Shown piece after piece: positions 36,149-44,823 of a stretch of DNA of 64,000 bases. Location of the stretch: the NCBI RefSeq assembly GCF_004139715.1, contig NZ_CP035544.1, forward strand, positions 2,046,001 through 2,110,000, written 5' to 3'. Positions within the stretch are counted from its first letter, which is position 1, and every line of letters starts with the position of its first letter. This stretch comes from Muriicola soli. Lineage in GTDB: Bacteria > Bacteroidota > Bacteroidia > Flavobacteriales > Flavobacteriaceae. The position numbers were made by a program, and so were the translations under genes. A model generated the notes under the pieces. That model was not told the DNA's origin and did not search any database. It was given only the letters and a program-made list of their open reading frames with translations.

Positions 36149-36514
36149 AGTGCTATTTTGTTTAAGTTGAGCTATCGGTAAAAAAAGTCCTCCGATTGAG
36201 AATGGAGTCCCTGTATTTTTTGAGTTTTTAATTCTCGATGTTGAAAACAAAGTCAGTGGAATTCTGTTATTCCTCCCGGGATCAATAATCCTCACTTTGG
36301 TCAACCGTTAAACTTATCCCAATATATTGTCAAAGCCTTAAGATTTACCCCTACAATTAGTATACATCATAATTTAAGGGGGAGTAAAATATCAATTTGA
36401 TAATGAATACCAAAAACATTAGGCTTAAAATCCTTTGATTTTAGTTAAAAAGACTGCCTAAATAGGGTATTGTATAGGTAATGTTGAGTTATGGAAAAGA
36501 AAATGTAGTGCTTA
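36149..36514 (-). promoter_or_regulatory. Control region between regulator and glucan operon
   Basis: The 366-bp gap between the regulator and the barrel-fusion gene contains an imperfect dyad: TTTACCCCT (36344-36352) and AGGGGGAGTAAA (36377-36388), separated by an AT-rich 24-bp stretch. It is the most obvious operator candidate for the LuxR-type regulator. No clear TAnnTTTG promoter was found by eye. The 5' part of the gap (36149-36300) holds only the unlikely upstream extension of the fusion gene. Confidence 0.4.
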
Positions 36515-39325
36515 CTACAGCGTAAGAATGTAATCGGTAAGGTTAGAATCGTGAGATAAATTCATTTTTTTGCGTAATCTATAACGTTTGATTTCTACAC
36601 TTCTGGGTGAAATGTTAAGAAGAGGTGCTATTTCTTTGGATGATAAATTAAGTCGCAAATAAGCACATAATTTAATATCGTTCGGGGTGAGGTTAGGGTG
36701 GACTTTCTTCAATTTCTTAAGAAATTTTCTATCTGCTTGGTTAAACGCTTTCATAAACATTTCCCAGTCATCGTTTCTGGTGATACTTTTATCGATGATT
36801 TTCACAATCTGATGTACCGAAGTAAGCTGTTCTTCCTCAGTGCTAAGCAATTGTTCCTTTACTCTGGATAGAAGTTCATTCTTTCTTATTATACTCAATG
36901 TTGATGCAGCTAATTCATTATTCTTGTTTTTAAATTTTTTCTTCAGTTGCTTGTTCTTCAGCCTTATGATCTCTTTTTCATTCTGGGCCTTAGCCAAGGC
37001 CAGTTCTCTTTTGTTTTCGGCAATGATCGCCTGTTGATGCCCCCTGTAATATCGCCTGTAGGTTCTGTGGATGGCAATGGACGCTAGTATGGCCAGCAGG
37101 AAATATGAAATAAAAGCCAGTTTTGTGAGGTACCAGGGCCTTGCAATGGTAAACGAATAACTCACCGTATTCGCCGAACTTGAGTTTCCTGCCCTTCCCC
37201 TGACCTCAAAGGTGTATGAGCCATGGGGCAAATTAGAGAACTCAACAGAAGTATTTTCTGACCAGGTACTCCACTCCTCATAGAGTCCTGATAAACGGTA
37301 TTGAAATCTGGGTTTTACCAGTGCTGTGTATTCAGGAGAATAAAACCATATCTGCAAATTGTTTTCCTTATTCCTGAATTCCCCTTCAATCTGGGGGGCA
37401 ATCAAAGTATAATCTGATGAACTGCCGCCCATTACAGATAAGGCTATTTTACTCAATCTCACTTCAAATTTCCGATCTGATACCGTCTCGGTATTAAGCT
37501 TCAAAAAGCCGTTGCTGCTGCCCAAATAGTAAGTTCCTTTATCTCCGGGACCATAAATACTTTCATAACCCCTGATCCCCCGCCTTTCAGTTTCCGTAAG
37601 TGGGATGGATTGAATGATTGTACTATTATCCAGATTATCCTGTGTGATATAGCTGATATTCTCCTGTGTAAATGCCCAAAGATTTTCAGAGGTATCATCG
37701 GTAATTAACTTACCTGAGATATACTTTCCCTCTTCGAAAACACGACTCAATACAGAGTCTTTTACAAACTGATCTTTTTCGGGATTAAATTTGAAGATCC
37801 CAGCTTTGTTTGCCAACAGCAATTCTTCCCGAAATTTAACCAAGCCAGAGTTAACCCCCCTATGCACCGTATCTACCTCTGTTGAAATAGCTGCTCTAAA
37901 ATCATTATCGGCCTTTATTCGAAACAGTCCTTTGTACTCGTGATTTACGAAAATATCATTCTCCTGAATTTCAAAATACCTGGATGAATGTTTAAAATTT
38001 TGTAGTTTATTCCTCAAGCGCCATTTGCCCTGATTAAATTCCAGGATACTTAAACCCTCATAATTTCCCTGCATCAACAAATCTGGATTTCCGGGGATAG
38101 AACTGATCTTCCATGTACCGGGAATATTAGCAATTTGGGTTGCCTTTTTACCCTCGATCAGGAATGTCCCGTTGTGATGGCCACAAAATAAGGCGTTGTT
38201 TCTCACAGCAAGAGACCAAACCTGCCCTTCTGTACCCGGAATCATTTCAAAGCCCGAAACAGAAGCCTCATTTTGATAAAACAGTCCCTGATTCGTCCCT
38301 AAATAAAGAATCTCATTAAAACGCTGTACCGCATAAACACTGCCGGTTAGTCCGCTTAAATTCTGGTAGATCCTGTAGGGGGAATTCAGGTTGAGAAAAC
38401 TGATGCCGTTATCAAGACCAAGCCAGAGTGTCCCTTCCAAATCCTCATAAATAGATAAAACGGTGTTATTCCTCAGTCCGCTTGACTGATCTGCCTGAAA
38501 CTGTAGTGTGCCTTCTTCGTTGAGCAGGATTATTCCGTTCGAAATAGTACCCAGTGCAAGGTTCTTGTTTTTGAGCCTTATCGCCGTGTAAATACTCATT
38601 TGTGAGATCAGGCGATTCGCAGGGGTAACCCATGGTTTTAATCCTCCTTCCCTGAGGGTAAAAAATCCATTATGCCTTGTGAGAAGAAGCAGGTCATTTT
38701 CCCTTTCAAAGATATTGACTACCTCATCCTTTTTTAGGATATCGAAGTCGTACGCCAAAACCGCCCTTGTATTCTCTATTTTATAGAGGCCCTCGCCCCA
38801 CTTCTGGAAAAAAAGTGTCTGTCCGACATTGAATATCTTAGGAGTGGTGGTATTTGTTTCAACCCATGTAATTGAGTTGTCCCTGATATTGTACAAATAA
38901 ATACGGTCCAGGGATTGAAATACGATGTACCGATCTAATCTCAGGATATTCCAGAATTCCTCATCAGCGAGAAGGTCATCCTTAATTGTAGAAGATAAGG
39001 AAGAGTATTGCAAAATTCCCAGGTCGTCTTTCTCCCAGTATCCAAATTCCATATAACCTCCGGTGTACACTTTACCATCGAGGGCATTAACCGATCTTAC
39101 AATACTCTCATTAGGTAAGGGATAATGTTCCCAGGAAGCGCCATTGAATCCCAATAAACCCTTGCTGTTGGCAATATAGATATGCCTGTCCTGAGCTTGT
39201 GAGATAGCCCAGTTCTGGTTTTCAGCAGCATAGTCTGAAGGAGCGTAATTTTGTATGGGAGGTAGTTCCTGTGTGAAACACATCACACTGAAACAAAGGG
39301 TGAGTACTGTAAATCCTACTCTCAA
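36515..39325 (-). CDS. Sensor/LuxR-type regulator with beta-propeller and triple-tyrosine domain
   Basis: A 936-residue one-protein signalling regulator. It has a signal peptide (MRVGFTVLTLCFSVMCFTQ), two-component-regulator propeller repeats (for example VLSIYEDLEGTLWLGLDNGI), a triple-tyrosine domain near 660-725 (FQYRLSGLYEEWSTW, GSYTFEVRGRAG), one membrane span near 733-752, a charged coiled coil to about 830, and a C-terminal LuxR/GerE helix-turn-helix (LTPNDIKLCAYLRLNLSSKE, NISPRSVEIKRYRLRKKM). There is no histidine kinase, so the DNA-binding domain is tethered to the inner membrane and would respond to periplasmic oligosaccharide. It lies directly upstream of the glucan genes on the same strand. 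Confidence 0.9.
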   Translation of the reverse strand: MRVGFTVLTLCFSVMCFTQELPPIQNYAPSDYAAENQNWAISQAQDRHIYIANSKGLLGFNGASWEHYPLPNESIVRSVNALDGKVYTGGYMEFGYWEKDDLGILQYSSLSSTIKDDLLADEEFWNILRLDRYIVFQSLDRIYLYNIRDNSITWVETNTTTPKIFNVGQTLFFQKWGEGLYKIENTRAVLAYDFDILKKDEVVNIFERENDLLLLTRHNGFFTLREGGLKPWVTPANRLISQMSIYTAIRLKNKNLALGTISNGIILLNEEGTLQFQADQSSGLRNNTVLSIYEDLEGTLWLGLDNGISFLNLNSPYRIYQNLSGLTGSVYAVQRFNEILYLGTNQGLFYQNEASVSGFEMIPGTEGQVWSLAVRNNALFCGHHNGTFLIEGKKATQIANIPGTWKISSIPGNPDLLMQGNYEGLSILEFNQGKWRLRNKLQNFKHSSRYFEIQENDIFVNHEYKGLFRIKADNDFRAAISTEVDTVHRGVNSGLVKFREELLLANKAGIFKFNPEKDQFVKDSVLSRVFEEGKYISGKLITDDTSENLWAFTQENISYITQDNLDNSTIIQSIPLTETERRGIRGYESIYGPGDKGTYYLGSSNGFLKLNTETVSDRKFEVRLSKIALSVMGGSSSDYTLIAPQIEGEFRNKENNLQIWFYSPEYTALVKPRFQYRLSGLYEEWSTWSENTSVEFSNLPHGSYTFEVRGRAGNSSSANTVSYSFTIARPWYLTKLAFISYFLLAILASIAIHRTYRRYYRGHQQAIIAENKRELALAKAQNEKEIIRLKNKQLKKKFKNKNNELAASTLSIIRKNELLSRVKEQLLSTEEEQLTSVHQIVKIIDKSITRNDDWEMFMKAFNQADRKFLKKLKKVHPNLTPNDIKLCAYLRLNLSSKEIAPLLNISPRSVEIKRYRLRKKMNLSHDSNLTDYILTL

Positions 39326-39396
39326 TGAAGTATAAAATTAAAGGGTTGATCCGGATTTAGGAGTAATTGAAAGGGGATGCTTGCCCATCTGTACAA

Positions 39397-39672
39397 TTAG
39401 ACCAACTCAGCACTTAGACCAGCCTGGAGCAATCTGCTACAGCGCGGTTTTAGATCGTCGTATTCACCTGTTTTTACGGTACATTTTCCATTGTAATGAA
39501 CAATAAGAGAACATTGCTCTGCCTGCTCAGGGGTGTGATCGCAAACACCAATCAGTGTTTCAATTACGTGGTCAAAAGTATTCACGTCATCATTGAACAG
39601 GACGATCTCGTGTTGTTTTACCGTAACTTCCTCTAGAAGCAGCTCTTCTGAATATTTTTCTTTTTGTCCCAT
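39397..39672 (-). CDS. clpS: ATP-dependent Clp protease adaptor ClpS
   Basis: A 91-residue adaptor that hands N-degron substrates to ClpAP-type proteases. HEIVLFNDDVNTFDHVIETL is the family signature with the NDD residues that bind the N-terminal amine, followed by CDHTPEQAEQCSLIVHYNGK. Length is normal. It heads a minus-strand housekeeping group but is 111 bp from prmA. Confidence 0.93.
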   Translation of the reverse strand: MGQKEKYSEELLLEEVTVKQHEIVLFNDDVNTFDHVIETLIGVCDHTPEQAEQCSLIVHYNGKCTVKTGEYDDLKPRCSRLLQAGLSAELV

Positions 39673-39783
39673 AGCGAAGAATTTTTACTAATATAGTAAT
39701 TTTTCCGACTTAGCTTTCCTTAGGGTATTTTACTTAAGCCTGTTGAAACCCGCCTATTTACTTCTTTCCACGTCTTAAATCTC

Positions 39784-40620
39784 TCAGCTTTTCTGATACA
39801 AAACAGCCGTCCATGAATTTTTTTGAAGTTTTGTTTTATAGTCCAATCCCGCTTCCTTACATACCCCGTCTATAACAGCTGAATCTGCTTCATAAAAACC
39901 GCTGAGCAGTAACTTTCCCCTATCCCGCAGGTGCTCGGCATATGCGGGAATATCAGCCAAGAGTATATTTCTGTTGATATTGGCCAGAACAACATCGTAC
40001 TGTTTATTTGGAATAGCCGATACATCCCCTTCGAATACTTCTATTTGTTCCTGCCCGTTCCGCTTAATATTTTCCAGGGAGTTTAGAAAGCTCCAATGAT
40101 CAATGTCAATAGCATCCACCTCTTCGGCTCCTTTCATGGCAGCCAAAATAGCCAAAACTGCTGTGCCGCAGCCCATATCGAGTACGCTTTGGCCTTCCAG
40201 TGGGATGTCTAAAAGAAATTGGAGCATCATATAAGTAGTTTCGTGATGCCCGGTACCAAAACTCATCTTAGGTTCGATGACGATATCATAAGTAACATCC
40301 TTTTCCTCGTGAAAGGGTGCCCTTACCCTGCAACGGTTGTCTAGCTCGATAGGATCAAAATGCGTCTCCCATTTCTTATTCCAGTTTTCCGGTGGGATTT
40401 CGTGAAACTGGTATCCAACTTCAAACGCAGGAGAGTCTAATATAGCGACCTCGGCCAGCAGGTCTTCCTGCCATTCCGATTTACGGATATAGGCCTTAAG
40501 GCCATCCTCCGTTTCTTCAAAACTCTCAAATGGTAGTTCCGCTAATTCGGCCAACAGGATTTCCGTACCCGGATCTCTGGGTTTAATCTCAAAATTGTAT
40601 TCGATATAGGTGTAACTCAT
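39784..40620 (-). CDS. prmA: Ribosomal protein L11 methyltransferase
   Basis: SAM-dependent methyltransferase that modifies ribosomal protein L11. Start set at ATG 40620 (MSYTYIEYNFEIKP), giving 278 residues; the frame is open 19 codons further but those overlap tpiA. The SAM motif VLDMGCGTAVLAILAA, the preceding MSFGTGHHETTYMML, and VVLANINRNIL (NPP-like loop) identify the enzyme. One base separates it from tpiA, so they are co-transcribed. Confidence 0.93.
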   Translation of the reverse strand: MSYTYIEYNFEIKPRDPGTEILLAELAELPFESFEETEDGLKAYIRKSEWQEDLLAEVAILDSPAFEVGYQFHEIPPENWNKKWETHFDPIELDNRCRVRAPFHEEKDVTYDIVIEPKMSFGTGHHETTYMMLQFLLDIPLEGQSVLDMGCGTAVLAILAAMKGAEEVDAIDIDHWSFLNSLENIKRNGQEQIEVFEGDVSAIPNKQYDVVLANINRNILLADIPAYAEHLRDRGKLLLSGFYEADSAVIDGVCKEAGLDYKTKLQKNSWTAVLYQKS

Positions 40621-40621
40621 T

Positions 40622-41374
40622 TTATTGAGCTGCAGCAACGATAGCGGCAAAATCAGCCGCAACCAGGGAGGCTCCACCTATGAGTCCGCCATCTACGTCT
40701 TCCTTGGAAAAGATCTCTTTTGCGTTTCCGGGTTTTACACTTCCTCCGTAAAGGATGGTTACTTTCTGGGATACCGACTCGTCATAGGCAGTCGCAATGG
40801 TTTTACGGATAAATGCGTGCATTTCCTGGGCTTGCTCTGGAGAAGCTGTTTCTCCCGTGCCTATGGCCCAAACAGGTTCGTAGGCCAATACAATTTGGCC
40901 CCAAGAACTCGCATTGAGATGGAAGAGGCCATTTTTCAACTGACGCTCTACTACGTTAAAATGATCACCAGCTTTTCGCTCCTGCAATTCCTCCCCGAAA
41001 CAAAAGATGATCCTCATCCCTACTTTGAGTGCTGCATCCACTTTCTTCGCCAGGAGGGCATCGTCTTCGCCAAAATAAGCCCTGCGCTCCGAATGGCCCA
41101 GGATCACAGTTTGGATCCCAATGGACCGTAACATATCCCCGGAGATTTCCCCCGTAAAAGCCCCGCTTTCCGCAAAGTGCATATTTTGAGCTACTACTTC
41201 TATAGACGAACCATCGAGCTTGTTTACGGCCGCAGCCAGGTTTACAAAAGTGGGTGCAATCATAACTTCTGCAGAAGCTGGCTTAACTGTCGATATTAAG
41301 TCATCGATCAGCTCAGCGGTTTCTGCGCTGTTTTTATTCATTTTCCAGTTTCCGGCGACAATTTTATTTCTCAT
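40622..41374 (-). CDS. tpiA: Triose-phosphate isomerase
   Basis: Interconverts dihydroxyacetone phosphate and glyceraldehyde-3-phosphate. 250 residues, normal. Motifs: GNWKMNKN (catalytic Lys), VILGHSERR (catalytic His), AYEPVWAIGTG (catalytic Glu), ILYGGSVKPGN and GGLIGGASL (phosphate loop). Confidence 0.97.
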   Translation of the reverse strand: MRNKIVAGNWKMNKNSAETAELIDDLISTVKPASAEVMIAPTFVNLAAAVNKLDGSSIEVVAQNMHFAESGAFTGEISGDMLRSIGIQTVILGHSERRAYFGEDDALLAKKVDAALKVGMRIIFCFGEELQERKAGDHFNVVERQLKNGLFHLNASSWGQIVLAYEPVWAIGTGETASPEQAQEMHAFIRKTIATAYDESVSQKVTILYGGSVKPGNAKEIFSKEDVDGGLIGGASLVAADFAAIVAAAQ

Positions 41375-41388
41375 AATTTCTATGTTGA

Positions 41389-42489
41389 TCAGTTTGCGAA
41401 TGGAAGTTCATCCAGATCGTTGTAATGAACTTTATATTTTATGGTGCCTTCTTCCAGTACTAAAACGCCCGGATTAGAGCGAACGATGGTCTTGAGGGTG
41501 GTCTCATCAGTAAAGTAGAAAGGGAAATCCAATGAATATTCGTCAATGACCTTGTTACTCCATTGTTCATTGGAAGCAGACATCCCTATCACCTTGTATC
41601 CTTTCGCAAGGGCTTTATCTGTCACCTGCTTCAGTTCCGGATATACCTCAAAATTACTTTTGGCAAGATCGTATGCGATGACCATCACAAGATTCTGTTC
41701 CGACAGGAACTCGTCAGCCCTGTCAACACCATTTTGTTCAATAGTAAAATCGTGAATCGGTGGTTCATAGCCCTTTTGTATCTCCTCCGTCTCCACTCCA
41801 ATAAATTCTCCGTCTACAGTAGGATATTCTCCATTAGTTACGATGGTAGTCTCCGTTCCATTTTTATCGAAAGTCCAGGCGTATTCAAAAATAGCCTTCG
41901 GAGCGCCTTCGGGAACCGTCATCCCATCAGGAATACTCGCCCCAATTTTATAAGGTCTGAAATCGATGGAGGGCAAATGGTTGTTCACCTGGTTGACAAA
42001 TAGGATACATGCCAGCAGAGATACCATCAATACAGACACGGAGGTCTTTGGTTTAAAGATCGGTTTTATGAATTTCTGGCCCAGGAATAAAACAATGATC
42101 AAAACCAAAAGGATCACATCCTTTGTAAAGGATTCCCAGGGTGTAAGCTTTACTGCATCCCCAAAACATCCGCAGTCTGTTACTTTATTAAAGTAAGCCG
42201 AATAGAAAGTAAGGAAGGTAAAGAAGACAATCATGCCCATCAGACTCCACAAGGTGATCTTCTTCTGATAGCCCAGCAACAGTAAAACACCCAGTACCAC
42301 TTCTAAAATGACCAGAAAGATCGCCAGGGCCAGGGCATAGGGGGTAAAGAATGGCAGATCGAGTACAGCCGGACTAAAATACTCTTCCAGCTTAAAGGAA
42401 AAACCCACCGGATCGTTGAGTTTGATCAGGCCGGAAATAATAAAAAGTACTCCGACGAAAATTCTTGAGATGGTAACAATAACCTTCAT
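41389..42489 (-). CDS. DoxX/BT_3928-type membrane protein with thioredoxin-like C-terminus
   Basis: A 366-residue protein with a four-helix DoxX domain (residues about 1-125, ISGLIKLNDPVGFSFKLEEY, TDCGCFGDAVKLT) and a periplasmic C-terminal part resembling a thioredoxin/peroxiredoxin fold (VMVIAYDLAKSNFEVYPELK, GYKVIGMSASNEQW, VRSNPGVLVLEEGTI). No CxxC motif is present in the thioredoxin-like part, so it is not a standard oxidoreductase; the CGC in the DoxX domain may be the redox pair. It sits 14 bp from tpiA and 14 bp from the DUF1599 gene, in an order commonly kept in Flavobacteriia. Function unknown. Confidence 0.88.
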   Translation of the reverse strand: MKVIVTISRIFVGVLFIISGLIKLNDPVGFSFKLEEYFSPAVLDLPFFTPYALALAIFLVILEVVLGVLLLLGYQKKITLWSLMGMIVFFTFLTFYSAYFNKVTDCGCFGDAVKLTPWESFTKDVILLVLIIVLFLGQKFIKPIFKPKTSVSVLMVSLLACILFVNQVNNHLPSIDFRPYKIGASIPDGMTVPEGAPKAIFEYAWTFDKNGTETTIVTNGEYPTVDGEFIGVETEEIQKGYEPPIHDFTIEQNGVDRADEFLSEQNLVMVIAYDLAKSNFEVYPELKQVTDKALAKGYKVIGMSASNEQWSNKVIDEYSLDFPFYFTDETTLKTIVRSNPGVLVLEEGTIKYKVHYNDLDELPFAN

Positions 42490-42503
42490 AGTAAATCTTT
42501 AAA

Positions 42504-43049
42504 TCAGGCAGCTTCTTCCTCCAGGTGAATCATGGCAAAGACCGCATAATTGATGATATCCTGATAATTCGCCCCAATGCCCTCGCTTACCAGGGTCACT
42601 CCTTGGTTGTCTTCAATTTGCTTAACCCTCAGCAATTTCTGAAGGATCAGATCGGTTAGCGAGCTCACTCGCATCTCCCGCCATGCTTCTCCGTAATCGT
42701 GATTTTTATCCTCCATAAGCTTTTTAGTCGCGCCGGCATACTTATCGTACAGGTCAGAGGCTTCAGAAGGACTGAGGTCGGGTTGTTCCACAACACCTTT
42801 CTCGATTTGGATCAAGGCCATGATGGAATAATTTACAATCCCGATAAATTCGGATCGCTCATCTTCATCAATCTTTCGCTCTTCTTTTTCCTGCAGGCTT
42901 CTGATACGTTGTGCTTTGATAAATATCTGATCGGTCAGGGAAGGTAGTCTTAGGATTCTCCAGGCAGAACCGTAATCCTTCATTTTTTTTACGAACAATT
43001 CTCTACACCGTCCAACAATGGCATCGTATTGTTCAGAAGTATGCTGCAT
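42504..43049 (-). CDS. DUF1599 domain-containing protein
   Basis: A 181-residue soluble protein made of two similar halves: DYGSAWRILRLPSLTDQIF in the first and DYGEAWREMRVSSLTDLIL in the second, each followed by a basic KxxRxxxLQE/QIED stretch and an INYxxxALIxxE helix. This internal duplication is typical of DUF1599. The domain has been linked by others to nucleotide modification, but no function is established. It is transcribed away from folP across a 107-bp gap. Confidence 0.88.
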   Translation of the reverse strand: MQHTSEQYDAIVGRCRELFVKKMKDYGSAWRILRLPSLTDQIFIKAQRIRSLQEKEERKIDEDERSEFIGIVNYSIMALIQIEKGVVEQPDLSPSEASDLYDKYAGATKKLMEDKNHDYGEAWREMRVSSLTDLILQKLLRVKQIEDNQGVTLVSEGIGANYQDIINYAVFAMIHLEEEAA

Positions 43050-43156
43050 ATCCTTCTATTTTACGTAAATTTCGATCGAAATACTGTCGGCCTCAAAGGT
43101 CGTAGTTTAATCTAAATCAGCAAAATGAATTCTCGCAGATCAACGGCTGCCTCCCA

Positions 43157-43993
43157 ATGATGACATTAAACTGCAAAGGAACCTTAATCGATCTCAATGA
43201 ACCCAGGGTAATGGGCGTATTAAACCTTACTCCTGATTCTTTTTACGACGGCGGGAAGTACAAAAGCGAAAAAAACATCCTCTCACAAACCGAAAAAATG
43301 CTGAATGAGGGGGCCACTTTTATCGATGTTGGCGCTTATAGTTCGCGCCCCGGCGCAGATCATATCCCTGTAGAAGAAGAGCTAAATCGGATCCTTCCGG
43401 TAGTGAAGCTGCTGCTTCAAAATTTTCCGGATATCCTGCTCAGTATTGATACGTTCAGGAGTCGAGTTGCACAGGGATGTCTTGAAGAAGGTGCAGCTCT
43501 TATCAATGACATTTCAGCGGGGAAGTTAGACCCTTTGATGATGGAAACGGTAAGCCGGGCCAGAGTACCTTATATAATGATGCATATGCAGGGGACGCCA
43601 CAGAATATGAAGCAAATGAATACCTACAGGGATCTGATTGAGGACATACGCTATTATTTTTCGGAGCGAATCGCGGCGGCCAGAGCATTGAAAATCCACG
43701 ACCTGGTTATAGATCCGGGCTTCGGCTTTGCCAAAAACATCAGCCAGAATTACGAATTGCTCAACAATTTACCCCTCTTTAAAACTTTTGGCATTCCTGT
43801 GCTGGCCGGACTCAGCAGAAAGTCGATGATCTATAAAGTTTTGGGAATTACTGCTGCTGAAGCCCTCAATGGGACTACAGCTCTTAATATGGTCGCTTTG
43901 CAGGGAGGCGCGAATTTGTTGAGAGTTCACGATGTAAGAGAAGCAGTGGAGTGTATAAATCTCTTTAATCGACTGAACACCCAATCCGGATAG
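43157..43993 (+). CDS. folP: Dihydropteroate synthase
   Basis: Condenses p-aminobenzoate with 6-hydroxymethyl-dihydropterin diphosphate in folate synthesis. 278 residues. Motifs: VMGVLNLTPDSFYDGG, DVGAYSSRPGA, LSIDTFRSRVA, VIDPGFGFAKN (pterin site), LAGLSRKSMIYKVLG and LLRVHDVREAVE. It is the sulfonamide target. An alternative start at the second Met is equally possible. It is followed after 43 bp by cdaA. Confidence 0.96.
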   Translation: MMTLNCKGTLIDLNEPRVMGVLNLTPDSFYDGGKYKSEKNILSQTEKMLNEGATFIDVGAYSSRPGADHIPVEEELNRILPVVKLLLQNFPDILLSIDTFRSRVAQGCLEEGAALINDISAGKLDPLMMETVSRARVPYIMMHMQGTPQNMKQMNTYRDLIEDIRYYFSERIAAARALKIHDLVIDPGFGFAKNISQNYELLNNLPLFKTFGIPVLAGLSRKSMIYKVLGITAAEALNGTTALNMVALQGGANLLRVHDVREAVECINLFNRLNTQSG

Positions 43994-44036
43994 GATTGAA
44001 TTGACAATTTTTTCTACTTTTACAAAAACGACCCGC

Positions 44037-44822
44037 TTGGACTTTCTAAATTTTCTGGATTTTAAGATTACAGACCTCTTAGACATCCTTCTTGTCGCCA
44101 TCCTTCTCTATTACATCTATAAACTTGTCCGCGGCACGGCAGCGGTCAATATCTTTTTGGGGATCGTTTTTGTCTGGGCCTTTTGGAAATTCACCCAATT
44201 ACTGGGGATGAAAATGATAAGCAGTGTCGTAGGCGGTTTTATGCAAGTGGGACTTATAGCGCTTATCGTAGTTTTCCAGCAGGAGATCAGGAAATTCCTT
44301 CTGATGATTGGCTCCACCAACCTGGCCAACAAACGCAGTTTCGGGAAACGCTTTAGTTTCTTAAAACAGGAAGGGATCATCCCTGACCTCAAAATAGGGG
44401 TGGTCCTTGAGGCTTGTGAAAAAATGGCCAAAAACAGGACAGGGGCAATACTCGTTATCGAACGCAACAATTCCCTTGATTTTGTGCGGTCATCAGGGGA
44501 TAAAATGAATGCAGAAGTAAACCTGCCTATCATTGAAAGTATATTCTTTAAGAACAGTCCCCTTCATGACGGTGCGGCCATTTTAAGAGGGAATCGCATT
44601 ATTGCTACCCGGGTGATACTTCCCTTGTCTCAGGAGCGAAACATTCCCCTTAGATTCGGACTCAGACACAGGGCCGCTATTGGAATCACCGAAAAAACCG
44701 ATGCGCTTGCCCTGGTGATCAGCGAGGAAACAGGGAATATCTCTTATATAAAGAATGGTGAATTCATCATGTACAAAGACATAAAAGAATTGGAATCCCT
44801 CCTGAAAAAAGACCTGCAGTAA
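44037..44822 (+). CDS. cdaA: Diadenylate cyclase CdaA
   Basis: Makes the second messenger c-di-AMP from two ATP at the inner membrane. Three hydrophobic segments (residues about 10-80) precede the DAC domain with SPLHDGAAILRGNRI (DGA motif) and LRFGLRHRAAIGIT (RHR motif). The start is taken as TTG 44037, giving MDFLNFLDFKITDLLDILLV, which fits homologues better than the TTG at 44001. The folP-cdaA neighbourhood is common in Bacteroidota. 261 residues. Confidence 0.92.
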   Translation: MDFLNFLDFKITDLLDILLVAILLYYIYKLVRGTAAVNIFLGIVFVWAFWKFTQLLGMKMISSVVGGFMQVGLIALIVVFQQEIRKFLLMIGSTNLANKRSFGKRFSFLKQEGIIPDLKIGVVLEACEKMAKNRTGAILVIERNNSLDFVRSSGDKMNAEVNLPIIESIFFKNSPLHDGAAILRGNRIIATRVILPLSQERNIPLRFGLRHRAAIGITEKTDALALVISEETGNISYIKNGEFIMYKDIKELESLLKKDLQ

Positions 44823-44823
44823 A

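Noticed and set aside
36149-36304. 52-codon N-terminal extension of the glycosidase-barrel protein
   Set aside because: The internal Met at 36148 begins a clean signal peptide; the extension would place it deep in the protein.
40621-40677. 19-codon extension of prmA
   Set aside because: Overlaps the tpiA coding end and does not match PrmA starts; MSYTYIEY is the normal beginning.
44001-44036. 12-codon upstream TTG start of cdaA
   Set aside because: Homologues begin at the MDFLNF segment encoded from 44037; the earlier codons are not conserved-looking.
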